Part shown: piece by piece, positions 16,550 through 26,449 of the stretch
How positions within the stretch are numbered: position 1 is the stretch's first letter
How the letters are laid out: each line of letters opens with the position of its first letter
Assembly (NCBI GenBank): GCA_944382875.1
Contig: CALWNQ010000003.1
Coordinates: 109,066 to 173,065 of the forward strand
Reading direction: 5' to 3'
From: an uncultured Clostridia bacterium
GTDB taxonomy: Bacteria > Bacillota > Clostridia > Oscillospirales > Ruminococcaceae
DNA length: 64,000 nucleotides
Notes under the pieces: generated by a model
The model's database searches: none
What the model was told of the DNA's origin: nothing
Seen by the model: only the letters and a program-made list of their open reading frames with translations
Program-made: the position numbers and the translations under genes

Positions 16550-19500
16550 TTACCGGGATGGTTCTTCCAGCTCCGCCATTTTGGCGGAAATTTCACTCAC
16601 ATTCAGTTCCAGCAGTTTGGAAACACCCTGTTCCTGCATGGTCACACCATAGAGGACATCGGCTTCCTCCATCGAGCCGCGGCGGTGGGTGATAAGAATA
16701 AACTGGGTTTTATCGCTCATCATCCGCAAAAATCCCGCGTATTTGACGACATTGACGTCGTCGAGCGCCGCTTCAATCTCGTCCAGTACGCAGAATGGCG
16801 CCGGCCGCACCTTTAAAATGGCAAAATAGATCGCAATCGCCACAAAGGACTGCTCACCACCCGAAAGGGCTTCGAGATTTTTGATGATCTTGCCAGGCGG
16901 CTGGACCGAAATCTCCACACCAGAGCTTAACACATCGTTTGGATCGGTCAACGAAAGCTGCGCCTTACCGCCGCCGAACAGCTCAGTGAAGATTTTCCCG
17001 AAATGCCGGTTGATCTGCTCAAAACTCTCGGTAAACATCCGCTCCATATCGGCGGTGAGCTGCCGAATTAGCTTTTCCAGCTCCGCTTTGGACGAAGCCG
17101 CATCCTCCACCTGTGCTTTCAAAAAGCCATACCGCTCCGAAACTTCACGGTATTCCTCAATGGCGCCCAGATTGACGCTTCCAAGGTTCCGGATGCGGTT
17201 TTTGAGGGAAGCAAGCTGCTGTTGTGCCGCAGCGGGATCTTCCAGCGGAACCGCCAGCTCCTGCGCTTCGGAACGGGTGATTTCATACTCATCCATCAGC
17301 CTGCGGATAATCTGGTCGTAGTCTTTCTGCACCGCAAGCTTCTGTTCATCGAGCCGGGCAAGCTCCCCGGCCGTTTTTTCCTTCTGGGCGGAGATTTCCC
17401 GTTCCTCCTGGCGCAGCGCGGTGGTTTCCCCCTCAATCTGCTGCCGGAGTGCAATCAGCTCCTTGCCCTTTTGCTCATATTCTTCCGCCTTTTTGGCTGC
17501 GTTTTCGGCCTCTTCCTTCATGTCGTCCATCTCGCCGGACAAGGTTTTACAAAGGCCGCGCAGCCGTTCCAGATCCGCTTTGATGCGGTTTCGCTGGGAG
17601 TCGCCGGTCTGCTGAACGTCTTCCAGCTCGGCAATCCGCCGGACAAAATTCTCGGTGTCTTTCTGGGCGGAGATTTCCTCCCGGCTCAGTGCCGAAATTT
17701 CGTCCAGCAAGGCACTCCGCTGTTCCGAAAGGGTATCACGGCTGCCCTGGAACTGGCGAAGCTCCTCCCGCACCGCAGCGGCTTCCGCATCCAGCCGTTC
17801 CAGTTCCTTTTTGGCTTTGTCCGCTTCCTCCCGGTTCTCGGATGCTTTGCGGAGACTCTGCTCCTTCTGGCGGTCCAGCTCTTTCCGGCGCTGGGAGAGC
17901 TGCTCCCGGTTCTGTTCGTACCGGCTGCGTTCCCCTTCAAACCGGATCTGATCTTCCCGCGCAGTCTGCTGCTCGGCGCGGATTCCCGCAATCTGGGCAT
18001 CCAGTCCGGCAATCTCCTGCCGGAGTTCCTCGGTACGGCGTTCCGCCTGCTGCTTTTTCTCCAAAAGGGCGTCCGCTTCTTCTTTCAAAGAGGAAATTTC
18101 CCCCCGGCGGCTGAGAATTCCCTGGTTCTTGGCGGCGGAACCACCGGTAAAGCTGCCGCCCACATTGACCTGCTGGCCATCGAGCGTCACCACCCGGAAT
18201 TTGTAGCCATATCGTTTGGCAATCGCCGACGCGGCGTCCAAATCCTCGGCCACCGCAATCCGTCCGAGCAGAAACCGGACAATGCCTTCATACTTGGGGT
18301 CATACTCCACCAGTTCGGAAGCAGGCGCCACAAATCCGGCTTCCTGTTCTAGCCCCGGTTCCCGGAGGACATTGCCGCCCCGGATTTCACTGACGGGAAG
18401 AAAGGTCGCACGGCCGGCCCGCTGTCCGGCCAGATGGCGGATTCCCGCTTTTGCCGAAGCGGCATCCTCTACCACAATATCCTGCAAAGCACCGCCGAGT
18501 GCTGTTTCCAGTGCGGTGGAATAGGCGGGCTTGACGCTGACCAGCTGCGCCACCGTTCCCAGAACGCCCCGCAGCACGCCGTTGCGCGCCGCTTTCATCA
18601 CGGCTTTAACGCTGTACTGGAAGCCTTCCATATTCTGTTCCAGATCCTGCAAAAGCCGCGCTTTCTGCTGCTTCTCCCGGATTTCCAGCTCAATCTGCTG
18701 CTGCGATTGCTGGGCCTGCTGGTATTTTTGCTGCCGGGAAGTCCGTTTGAGCTCATAGCCTTTGGCTTCATTTTCCAGCGCAGCCTGCCGGTCGGCGATC
18801 TCGGCGAGCAGCCCAGCAATCCCGTCCATCGTTTCCGCTTCGGATTCAATCCGCTGCGCCAACCGGGCGATTTCCTCCTCCATGGAAGTCAGGCGGTTTT
18901 CTTCCTCGGCTGCCGCGTTCTGCTGGGTGAGGACGATCATGTTGTTGCGGGAAATGTCCAGCGCAATCTGGTTGGCGCGCCGGTTGGTTTCCTCCATCCG
19001 GGAAGCAAAGGCGTCCTGCTGCTCCGAAAGGCCGGCAAGCTTATCGCGGCTCTCTTCGATCCGCTTTTTGAGCTCCTCCGCCGTCCGAATGGACTCGGTT
19101 TTCTGGGAATCCAGCGCGGCGATTTCCTCTTTGCGCCGGGTTTCGTCGGCATCCATCAGCCGGAGCTCCTGCTCCAGCCGTCCAATGTTTTCCTCGTGGT
19201 GAGCAATATCGTTGCGGTGGACCGCTTCCTCCTGCCGCAGTTCGGAAATTCGGTCGAGGAGGTTCTGCCGCAGTGTCCGGCACTCCTCGCTGCCGGTCAG
19301 ACAGGACTGCATTCGGGCATAAGCTTCCGCGATTTTCTCCTCAGTCCGCTCAATGCGCCGGGCAAGCTGCTCGTCGTCCCCTTTGGCAATCAGGTACTTA
19401 TTTTGTTGCTCTTTGAGCGCCTGCTGGAACTTTTCCAGTGAAATCATCCAGAGCGACACTTCCAGTGTCTTTTTTTCAGCCGAAAGGGATAAAAACTGCT

Positions 19501-20137
19501 GCGCCTTTTCCGACTGAATGCGCAGCGGCTCCACTCTTCCTTCCAATTCCGAAAGAATATCGTATAGCCGCACCAGATTTTCCTCGGCGGCAGAGAGTTT
19601 GCGCTCCGCTTCGGCCTTTCGGTAGCGATATTTGGAGATTCCGGCCGCTTCTTCAAAAATTTCGCGGCGCTGAGAGGAACGGGCGCTGACGATCTCGGCA
19701 ATTTTACCTTGTCCGATCATCGAATAGCCGTCCCGCCCCAGACCGGTATCCATAAACAGTTCGTTGATGTCTTTCAAGCGGACATCGGCGCCGTTAATCT
19801 GGTATTCACTCTCGCCGGAGCGGTAATACCGCCGGGTAACAGTCACCTCATCGGCATCGACTGCCAGAAAGCGGTCGGCGTTGTCAAAGGTGAGCGATAC
19901 GGCGGCAAATCCCTGCGGTTTGCGGTTTGCGGTTCCAAGGAAGATGACGTCCTCCATCTTTTCACCGCGGAGTGTTTTGCTCGACTGTTCGCCCAGCACC
20001 CAACGCATCGCATCGCTCAGGTTGCTCTTGCCGCTGCCGTTCGGCCCCACAATCGCGGTCAAGCCCCGATTGAACCGCACCACTGTTTTGTCGGGAAAGG
20101 ACTTAAAGCCCTGCATTTCCAGTGATTTTAAAAACAT
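16550..20137 (-). CDS. smc: chromosome segregation protein SMC
   Basis: The 1195-residue condensin ATPase has Walker A GPNGSGKSNLSDAMRW at about 32-47, two long coiled coils rich in E, Q, R and A (about 170-500 and 670-1000), a hinge around 515-650 (GVLGTVAQLVSV to GGSFTGGS), then the signature LEALSGGEQSFVAIAI and Walker B FCVLDEIEAALDD near the C terminus. It compacts and segregates DNA with ScpA/B, which are not in the window. The length is standard. It sits between a radical SAM gene and ftsY. Confidence 0.97.
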   Translation of the reverse strand: MFLKSLEMQGFKSFPDKTVVRFNRGLTAIVGPNGSGKSNLSDAMRWVLGEQSSKTLRGEKMEDVIFLGTANRKPQGFAAVSLTFDNADRFLAVDADEVTVTRRYYRSGESEYQINGADVRLKDINELFMDTGLGRDGYSMIGQGKIAEIVSARSSQRREIFEEAAGISKYRYRKAEAERKLSAAEENLVRLYDILSELEGRVEPLRIQSEKAQQFLSLSAEKKTLEVSLWMISLEKFQQALKEQQNKYLIAKGDDEQLARRIERTEEKIAEAYARMQSCLTGSEECRTLRQNLLDRISELRQEEAVHRNDIAHHEENIGRLEQELRLMDADETRRKEEIAALDSQKTESIRTAEELKKRIEESRDKLAGLSEQQDAFASRMEETNRRANQIALDISRNNMIVLTQQNAAAEEENRLTSMEEEIARLAQRIESEAETMDGIAGLLAEIADRQAALENEAKGYELKRTSRQQKYQQAQQSQQQIELEIREKQQKARLLQDLEQNMEGFQYSVKAVMKAARNGVLRGVLGTVAQLVSVKPAYSTALETALGGALQDIVVEDAASAKAGIRHLAGQRAGRATFLPVSEIRGGNVLREPGLEQEAGFVAPASELVEYDPKYEGIVRFLLGRIAVAEDLDAASAIAKRYGYKFRVVTLDGQQVNVGGSFTGGSAAKNQGILSRRGEISSLKEEADALLEKKQQAERRTEELRQEIAGLDAQIAGIRAEQQTAREDQIRFEGERSRYEQNREQLSQRRKELDRQKEQSLRKASENREEADKAKKELERLDAEAAAVREELRQFQGSRDTLSEQRSALLDEISALSREEISAQKDTENFVRRIAELEDVQQTGDSQRNRIKADLERLRGLCKTLSGEMDDMKEEAENAAKKAEEYEQKGKELIALRQQIEGETTALRQEEREISAQKEKTAGELARLDEQKLAVQKDYDQIIRRLMDEYEITRSEAQELAVPLEDPAAAQQQLASLKNRIRNLGSVNLGAIEEYREVSERYGFLKAQVEDAASSKAELEKLIRQLTADMERMFTESFEQINRHFGKIFTELFGGGKAQLSLTDPNDVLSSGVEISVQPPGKIIKNLEALSGGEQSFVAIAIYFAILKVRPAPFCVLDEIEAALDDVNVVKYAGFLRMMSDKTQFILITHRRGSMEEADVLYGVTMQEQGVSKLLELNVSEISAKMAELEEPSR

Positions 20138-20179
20138 ATCCCAATCCTTTCCGCTCAGTTTTGTATTCTATCGACATAA

Positions 20180-21187
20180 TTATACGGATTGTATCATAAT
20201 TTCGTGCGGATTCATGCTTTCGTCCTGCACAATCCGGAGAAAGTACCCCCGTTCCTCCGCCCAGCGGAGATTGCTTCTTTTCTGCCCCGCCGCTTTGGAG
20301 CAGGATTTGGAATGTACCCGCAGAATCAAACTGCCTTTGGGAAAAGCGGCAAGCTGCCGTTCCATCTCCTGCCGGAACAGCTCCGCTTCGCACAGCTCCC
20401 GCATCGCGGGGTGATAGGCTCCGCCGAGCATCTGCGTTTCGATTTCCTCCGAAGCGTGCAGCCCCACCCGGATTACCCGAGTGCCGGCCTGTTCATACCG
20501 CCGGAGCATCGGCGCCAGAAATTCCACCGTTTCGTCCAATCCCGGCGGCTGATATTCGCCCGATTGGAGCTTTTCCGCCAGCATCGTCCCCCGGAGCACC
20601 ACGGTCGGATAGATCCGCAGCGTGTCGGGGTGAATTTCCCGCACCGCCTGTTCGGTCAGCACCCGGCTCTTTTCGTCTTCTCCCCAAAGGCCGGTCATCA
20701 CCTGCAAGCCCAGCGAAAAAGGCTGCCCCGGATAGTTCCGGATGAGAGCGGAAGCCTGCCGCACATCATCGGCGGTGTGCCCCCGGAGATTCCGGGAAAG
20801 GACCGCGTCATCCATGCTCTGCGCCCCCAGTTCGATGGCAGAAACGCCTAACTCGGCCAGCAGATCGAGAATTTCCCCGCTGATGCCGTCCGGACGGGTG
20901 GAAAGCCGAATTCCTTTACACTTTCCAGCACGCACAAACGGCGCTGCCGCTTCAAGATAGGCAACCATCTTGTGCCGGGGAATGCAGGTAAAGCTCCCGC
21001 CAAAAAAAGCGATCTCGGTGGTTTCGGGATTCAGCTCCCGGCGAAACGCCTCTTGCAGCTGTCTGCTCACCTCATCCGGCGAAATGGCGGCCTGCTCCCC
21101 CGAAATGGTCCGCTGGCTGCAAAAAGAGCAGCGGTTGGGACAGCCGAGATGCGGAATAAAAAAAGCAATGTTGGCGTGAACCGGCAT
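20180..21187 (-). CDS. radical SAM protein, Elp3/YhcC-like
   Basis: The 335-residue protein binds a 4Fe-4S cluster through CPNRCSFC (cysteines of CxxxCxxC at about 15-22) and carries the S-adenosylmethionine motif FFGGSFT near 60. The fold and the text RLSTRPDGI resemble the radical SAM domain of Elp3-like and TIGR01212-like proteins. There is no acetyltransferase domain. It lies between rnc and smc, where Clostridia often carry this gene. Its ATG is 1 bp after the rnc stop, with GAGGTG inside rnc. The substrate is unknown. Confidence 0.85.
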   Translation of the reverse strand: MPVHANIAFFIPHLGCPNRCSFCSQRTISGEQAAISPDEVSRQLQEAFRRELNPETTEIAFFGGSFTCIPRHKMVAYLEAAAPFVRAGKCKGIRLSTRPDGISGEILDLLAELGVSAIELGAQSMDDAVLSRNLRGHTADDVRQASALIRNYPGQPFSLGLQVMTGLWGEDEKSRVLTEQAVREIHPDTLRIYPTVVLRGTMLAEKLQSGEYQPPGLDETVEFLAPMLRRYEQAGTRVIRVGLHASEEIETQMLGGAYHPAMRELCEAELFRQEMERQLAAFPKGSLILRVHSKSCSKAAGQKRSNLRWAEERGYFLRIVQDESMNPHEIMIQSV

Positions 21188-21188
21188 C

Positions 21189-21890
21189 TTACACCTCGGT
21201 ATAGCCCATCAGCGCAAGCGCTTCTTTGGCGGCGTTTTGCTCAGCCTGTTTTTTGGAGCTGCCCACACCTTTGCCGATGACATTGGTATTCAGGAGCACT
21301 TCCGCCGTGAAAACCTTGGCGTGGTCCGGTCCCTGTTCGTCGACCAGCACATATTCGATCCGCTCTTCGCGGTTCTGCTGGATAATTTCCTGCAAAACTG
21401 TTTTATAATCGGAAATTTTATTGGGATGTTTGATATCCAGATCTTTGGGAATGAAGCCCAGTACAAATTTCTGCGCCGCCTCATAACCGCCGTCCAGATA
21501 AATCGCAGCCAGAACCGCCTCAAAAGCATCGGCAAGAATCGAAGGACGTTCCCGTCCACCTGTCATCTCTTCGCCCTTGCCCAGAAGCAGGTATTCCCCT
21601 AACCCAAACTGCGCCGAAAATCCATCGAGCGCCTTTTCACAAACAAGGCTCGCCCGCAGCTTGGTGAGTTCCCCTTCCGGCAGATCTTTATAGGTCAGGA
21701 ACAGATACCGCGCCACAATGACCGACAGCACCGAGTCCCCCAAAAATTCCAGGCGCTCGTTGTTTTTCCCGTGTTTTTTGCCCTCATTCGCATAAGAAGA
21801 GTGAGTCAGCGCCTGAATCAGCAGATGTTCGTTCCGGAATGTGTAATGAATCTTTTGCTGCAGCTCCTGCAATTTTTCTTCTGAAATCAT
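21189..21890 (-). CDS. rnc: ribonuclease III
   Basis: The 233-residue endonuclease cleaves double-stranded RNA in rRNA processing. The catalytic motif NERLEFLGDSVLSVI is at about 42-56, the second acidic site is ADAFEAVLAAIYLDGG, and a double-stranded-RNA-binding domain occupies about 157-230 (DYKTVLQE to KKQAEQNAAKEAL). The ATG at 21890 follows GGAAAGGA. An upstream in-frame start at 21986 adds unconserved residues and is rejected. Confidence 0.95.
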   Translation of the reverse strand: MISEEKLQELQQKIHYTFRNEHLLIQALTHSSYANEGKKHGKNNERLEFLGDSVLSVIVARYLFLTYKDLPEGELTKLRASLVCEKALDGFSAQFGLGEYLLLGKGEEMTGGRERPSILADAFEAVLAAIYLDGGYEAAQKFVLGFIPKDLDIKHPNKISDYKTVLQEIIQQNREERIEYVLVDEQGPDHAKVFTAEVLLNTNVIGKGVGSSKKQAEQNAAKEALALMGYTEV

Positions 21891-21915
21891 AAAAATTCCT
21901 TTCCTGCCGCTTCTC

Positions 21916-21977
21916 ATGCCCCGGGAAACCGTGTTTCCGGGAGCATCAAAAGCCGCATTTTCGTATAATCTGCGGCT
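21916..21977. other. two hairpins in the plsX-rnc gap
   Basis: The 106-bp gap holds a hairpin with GGGAAAC/GTTTCC arms plus ATGC/GCAT ends (21916-21946, one bulged base) and another with AGCCGCA/TGCGGCT arms around 13 bases (21951-21977), followed on the minus strand by TTTTG. They could attenuate or process the plsX-rnc message. The acpP gene often found here in Firmicutes is absent. Confidence 0.5.
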
Positions 21978-21996
21978 AATATACAATTTGTATCAA

Positions 21997-23001
21997 TTAT
22001 TCCGTTGTTTCGGCTTTCATCGACCGGAGTGCCCCCTCGATCTCGGCGGTCAGATTTGCCTGGGTGAAATCCCGCGCCTGCCGGATCGCGTTCATAAACG
22101 CTTTCGGATTGGAGCTTCCGTGTGCCTTGATGACCGGACTGGAAATGCCCAGCAGCGGCGCGCCGCCGGTTTCGGTATAGTCCATCGCCTTTTTGAGGGC
22201 TTTGATCTTGCCCAAAACCATCGCACCGGCCAGCTTGCCCACCGTGCCGCCGAAAATCTCTTTTAGCTTGGTGGACATCAGCGAGCCCATCCCTTCGGTC
22301 AGTTTGAGAACGATATTGCCAGTAAAACCATCGGCTACCGCAACGTCCACCGCCCCTTTGGGCAGTTCCCGCGCCTCCACATTGCCGGTAAAGCAGATCG
22401 GAGCCTGTTTCATCTGGGCAAGCGCCGCAATCTGCAATTCGCCGCCCTTGGTTTCCTCGGCACCGATGTTGATGAGTCCGACTTTCGGGTTGGCAACCTG
22501 CATCACTTTCTGCATATAAAGGCTACCCATCACCCCAAACTGGGTGAGGATTTCGGGCCGGCACTCGACGTTGGCGCCGCAGTCAAGCAGCAGATACCGC
22601 CCGTTTGCAGTCGGGATGATCGAAGCGAGCGCTGCCCGCTTGACCCCTTTCATCCGTTTCAGAAGGAAAGTCGCGCCTACCACGATGGCGCCGGTGTTGC
22701 CGCCGCTGACAAAGGCATCGCCCTTGCCCTCCTTGACCAGTTGAAAAGCCGCCGCCATCGAACAGTTCGCCTTCTCTTTGAGAATCGCGGTCGGCTCATC
22801 CTCCATTGTCATGACATCCGGAGCGTGGAATAGCTCGATATGATCGAGCGAAATGCCGTTTTCTTCCGCAGTTTTGCGGAGAATCTGCTCATCGCCGGTT
22901 ACAATCAGATCGACACCGTAAGCCTTGACCGCCATTTCACATCCCTGCAATACCGCCAGCGGCGCGTGATCCCCGCCGAAGCCGTCTACTACGATTTTCA
23001 T
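21997..23001 (-). CDS. plsX: phosphate acyltransferase PlsX
   Basis: The 334-residue enzyme makes acyl-phosphate from acyl-ACP for phosphatidic acid synthesis by PlsY. The start MKIVVDGFGGDHAPLAVL and the motifs FVSGGNTGAIVVGATF and ALASIIPT are typical. Length fits the family. It lies between trmFO and rnc; AAAAGGAG precedes the ATG. No fabD/fabH genes or acpP follow, unlike in Bacillus. Confidence 0.95.
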   Translation of the reverse strand: MKIVVDGFGGDHAPLAVLQGCEMAVKAYGVDLIVTGDEQILRKTAEENGISLDHIELFHAPDVMTMEDEPTAILKEKANCSMAAAFQLVKEGKGDAFVSGGNTGAIVVGATFLLKRMKGVKRAALASIIPTANGRYLLLDCGANVECRPEILTQFGVMGSLYMQKVMQVANPKVGLINIGAEETKGGELQIAALAQMKQAPICFTGNVEARELPKGAVDVAVADGFTGNIVLKLTEGMGSLMSTKLKEIFGGTVGKLAGAMVLGKIKALKKAMDYTETGGAPLLGISSPVIKAHGSSNPKAFMNAIRQARDFTQANLTAEIEGALRSMKAETTE

Positions 23002-23016
23002 TTTGCCACACTCCTT

Positions 23017-24348
23017 TTATTCCGCCGGAAACTCCAGCATGTCCAGTGTTTGCTGCAAGGCGGCAACACTCCGTTCCGCCAATGTCCGATACCGCAGCTT
23101 TTTGTCCCGAATCTTCTCTTCCAGCGGCGGCAGAATGCCCATATTGGCGCCCATCGGCTGGAAATCGCCGGTTTCATTGACTACATGACCGGTCAGCGCG
23201 CCCAGCATCGTTTCATCTGGCAGCACCAGCGGCGCCAGTCCCAGCAATTCCCTTGCCAGATGATGCCCGGCCAGCAACCCGCTCGCCGCCGACTCCACAT
23301 AGCCTTCTACCCCAGTCATCTGCCCCGCGAAGCGGAGGTTCGGCGCACTTTTGAGCCGGAATTCCCGGTCGAGCAGCCGCGGCGAATCGAGGAAAGTGTT
23401 GCGGTGCATGACACCATAACGGACAAACTCGGCATTCTGCAAACCCGGAATCATCGAGAAAACCCGTTTCTGTTCTCCCCATTTGAGGTTGGTCTGGAAA
23501 CCGACCAGATTGTAAAGCGTCCCCTCGGCATTTTCCCGCCGGAGCTGCACCACCGCCCAGGGACGGTGCCCGGTGCGGGGATCGCGCAATCCCACCGGCT
23601 TTAAAGGACCGAACCGGATGGTGTCCGGGCCGCGCTTTGCCATTACTTCAACCGGCATACAGCCCTCATACACCCGGAAATGCTCTTTTTCAAAGCTTTT
23701 CAGCTCAACGCTCTCGGCTGAAACGAGAGCCTCATAAAACGCCTCGTATTCTTCCTTGTTCATCGGACAGTTGAGGTAATCATCCTCCCCGCCCCGCTCA
23801 TAGCGCGACGCCGCAAAGACAATAGAATGGTCGATGCTCTCATCGGTGACAATCGGCGCTGCCGCATCAAAAAAGCTCAGGCCTGCCTGCCCGGTCAGCC
23901 GGACAATTTCGTCCGCAAGCCCGCCGCTTGTAAGCGGACCGGTCGCCACAATGGTGGGAACAGAGGGATCGAGCGTTTCGACTTGTTCTTCCACAATGGT
24001 AATGTGGGGATTCTCCCGGATTTTTTTTGTAACCAGATCGGAAAACTGCTCCCGGTCGACTGCAAGCGCACCACCCGCCGCAACCGCTGTTTGTTCTGCA
24101 CAGGGGATAATCAGCGAGCCAAGCCGCCGCATCTCTTCTTTCAGAAGTCCGGCCGCCGAATCCAGTCGCGCCGCCTTGAGAGAGTTGGAACAGACAAGCT
24201 CTGCCAGCCCCGGATATTTGTGCGCGGGAGAATACTGCTGCGGCTTCTGCTCAAAAAGCTCCACCGAAAAACCGTACGCAGTCAGAATCTGCGCCGCTTC
24301 ACAGCCGGCAAGCCCGCCGCCGATCACTCTGATTTTTTGGTTATTCAT
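23017..24348 (-). CDS. trmFO: tRNA m5U54 methyltransferase TrmFO
   Basis: The 443-residue FAD- and folate-dependent enzyme methylates U54 in the T loop of tRNAs. The FAD motif RVIGGGLAGCEAA is at the start, followed by PGLAELVCSNSLKAA and the C-terminal GQMTGVEGYVESAASGLLAG. Length and motif order match TrmFO. Its ATG overlaps the topA stop (ATGA). Confidence 0.96.
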   Translation of the reverse strand: MNNQKIRVIGGGLAGCEAAQILTAYGFSVELFEQKPQQYSPAHKYPGLAELVCSNSLKAARLDSAAGLLKEEMRRLGSLIIPCAEQTAVAAGGALAVDREQFSDLVTKKIRENPHITIVEEQVETLDPSVPTIVATGPLTSGGLADEIVRLTGQAGLSFFDAAAPIVTDESIDHSIVFAASRYERGGEDDYLNCPMNKEEYEAFYEALVSAESVELKSFEKEHFRVYEGCMPVEVMAKRGPDTIRFGPLKPVGLRDPRTGHRPWAVVQLRRENAEGTLYNLVGFQTNLKWGEQKRVFSMIPGLQNAEFVRYGVMHRNTFLDSPRLLDREFRLKSAPNLRFAGQMTGVEGYVESAASGLLAGHHLARELLGLAPLVLPDETMLGALTGHVVNETGDFQPMGANMGILPPLEEKIRDKKLRYRTLAERSVAALQQTLDMLEFPAE

Positions 24349-26438
24349 TCTTCTTTTTCCTTATCAATCGGCCGTTGATAGTCACACTCGGGGTTGGAGC
24401 AGTGAATCCTTGCACCGCGCCCCGTCTTTTTCAGCAGCGTTTTGCCGCACTTGGGGCAATGTTCCTCAATAGGTGGATCCCAGGAAAGGAACGCGCAGTC
24501 GGGATTGTGCTCGCAGCCGTAGAATTTCTTTCCTTTTTTGGACTTCTTTTCCAGAATTTTACCGCCACAAAGCGGACACTCGCCCGGCATTTCCACCGCA
24601 ATCCGCTTGGTGTTGCGGCATTCCGGGAATCCGGGGCAGGCTAAAAATTTTCCAAACCGGCCGGTTTTGATAACCATTTTCCGTCCGCATTTTTCGCAGA
24701 CAATATCGGTTTCCTCGTCCGGAATCTTCATGTTGACGTCTTTCATATCTTCCTCGGCTTTTTCCATCATTTTGGAAAAACCGCCGTAAAACTCTTCCAA
24801 AACATCCACCCACGATTTTTTGCCCTCTTCCACAAGGTCAAGGTCGTTTTCCATCTGGGCAGTAAACGCCTCATCCACAATCGACGCGAAATGTTCTTTC
24901 ATTAAAGTGGTAGTAATTTCGCCAAGCTGGGTTGGTTTCAGCTGTTTTCCCTCCATCTCAACATAACCGCGTTTGGTAATCGTGGTAATGGTGGGGGCAT
25001 AGGTGGACGGCCGGCCAATCCCGTGTTCTTCGAGAAATTTGATGAGCGACGCTTCGGTAAAGCGTGGAGGCGGCTGGGTAAAGTGCTGGCTGCCCGCAAT
25101 TTCCTTGCAGGTCAGCGGATCCCCCTGTTCAAGGGGCGGAAGCATCCCTTCCTTTTCCTCCTCGCCGTCTTTTCCTTCTTCATACAAAGCGGTAAAGCCG
25201 TCAAACCGGACCGAAAAGCCGCTCGCCTTAAACAGGTATTCCCCGGAAGTGATGTCGGCTGAAACAGTGTCGTATTCGGCATTTGCCATCTGGCTGGCCA
25301 TAAAGCGCTCCCAAATCAGCTTGTAGAGCTTATACTGGTCACCTGTTAAACTCTCTTTCACCTGATCCGGCGACATATCCGGCATAGTAGGACGGATGGC
25401 CTCATGGGCATCCTGCGCATTATTCTTTGTTTTGTAGATACGAGGGGATTCGGGAAGATATTTCTGGCCAAACTTTTCCCCGATATAGGCGGAAGCGGCC
25501 GTCCGCGCTTCATCCGAAATGCGGAGCGAGTCAGTACGCATATAGGTAATCAGACCGACTGCGCCCAGTTTCGGGAGGTCAACACCTTCGTAAAGCTCCT
25601 GCGCCGCTTTCATGGTGCGCTGGGAACGGAAGCCCAGCTTGCGGGAAGCTTCCTGCTGCAATGTAGAAGTCGTAAACGGCGGTGCCGGCGATTTCTTGCG
25701 AATTCCTTTTTTAACACTGCTTACTTTGTAAATAGCGTCTTTCAGTGCTGCCAGAACTGCGTTGGCTTCCTCTTCTGACTTCAATTCGAGTTTTTTTCCG
25801 TTTTTGCCGTAAAATTTTGCAGGAAACGGTTTTTTGGATGATTCCGCTAGGAATTTGGCGTCGATCGTCCAGTATTCTTCCGGAACAAAGGCGCGAATCT
25901 CGTTTTCACGGTCGACAATAATCCGGACTGCAACCGACTGTACCCGTCCGGCGCTGAGGTTCGGCTGGATCTTTTTCCAGAGGAACGGGCTGATCTTATA
26001 ACCAACCAGACGATCCAGAATCCGGCGCGCCTGTTGGGCATTTACCAGATCCATATCAATTTTCCGGGGATGCGCCATCCCTTCCTTAATTCCACTTTTG
26101 GTAATTTCACTAAAAGTCACACGGTCGACCTTTTCCGGATCAAGCTTCAGAATATGTGCCAGATGCCAGGAAATCGCTTCTCCTTCCCGGTCCGGGTCGG
26201 TTGCCAGAAAGATTTTGTCTTTCCCTTTGGCGTGCTCCTTGAGCATCTTGATAATATCGGCCTGTTTTTTAATATTCATATAGCGAGGTTCAAAATGGTT
26301 CTCCACATTGACACCAAGAGTTGTTTTTGGAAGATCGCGGACATGGCCTTTGGAAGCCACAACCTCATAGTTTCTTCCCAAATACTTTTTAATACTTTTG
26401 GTTTTGGTGGGAGATTCCACAATGACAAGGTTCGCCAT
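24345..26438 (-). CDS. topA: DNA topoisomerase I
   Basis: The 697-residue type IA topoisomerase relaxes negative supercoils. The Toprim domain opens with LVIVESPTKTKSIKKYLG and has ATDPDREGEAISWHL. The catalytic tyrosine sits in GLITYMRTDS near 300. Three four-cysteine zinc ribbons occupy the C-terminal 120 residues (CEKCGRK, CPLCGGK, CPKCGKT with their partner cysteine pairs). It is between dprA (11 bp) and trmFO (overlap), the usual Firmicutes order. Confidence 0.97.
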   Translation of the reverse strand: MANLVIVESPTKTKSIKKYLGRNYEVVASKGHVRDLPKTTLGVNVENHFEPRYMNIKKQADIIKMLKEHAKGKDKIFLATDPDREGEAISWHLAHILKLDPEKVDRVTFSEITKSGIKEGMAHPRKIDMDLVNAQQARRILDRLVGYKISPFLWKKIQPNLSAGRVQSVAVRIIVDRENEIRAFVPEEYWTIDAKFLAESSKKPFPAKFYGKNGKKLELKSEEEANAVLAALKDAIYKVSSVKKGIRKKSPAPPFTTSTLQQEASRKLGFRSQRTMKAAQELYEGVDLPKLGAVGLITYMRTDSLRISDEARTAASAYIGEKFGQKYLPESPRIYKTKNNAQDAHEAIRPTMPDMSPDQVKESLTGDQYKLYKLIWERFMASQMANAEYDTVSADITSGEYLFKASGFSVRFDGFTALYEEGKDGEEEKEGMLPPLEQGDPLTCKEIAGSQHFTQPPPRFTEASLIKFLEEHGIGRPSTYAPTITTITKRGYVEMEGKQLKPTQLGEITTTLMKEHFASIVDEAFTAQMENDLDLVEEGKKSWVDVLEEFYGGFSKMMEKAEEDMKDVNMKIPDEETDIVCEKCGRKMVIKTGRFGKFLACPGFPECRNTKRIAVEMPGECPLCGGKILEKKSKKGKKFYGCEHNPDCAFLSWDPPIEEHCPKCGKTLLKKTGRGARIHCSNPECDYQRPIDKEKEE

Positions 26439-26449
26439 AGTTTTTCCTC

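Noticed and set aside
17222..18352. 376-residue rightward open frame inside smc
   Set aside because: It is antisense to the SMC coiled coil and rich in leucine and phenylalanine as expected from the complement.
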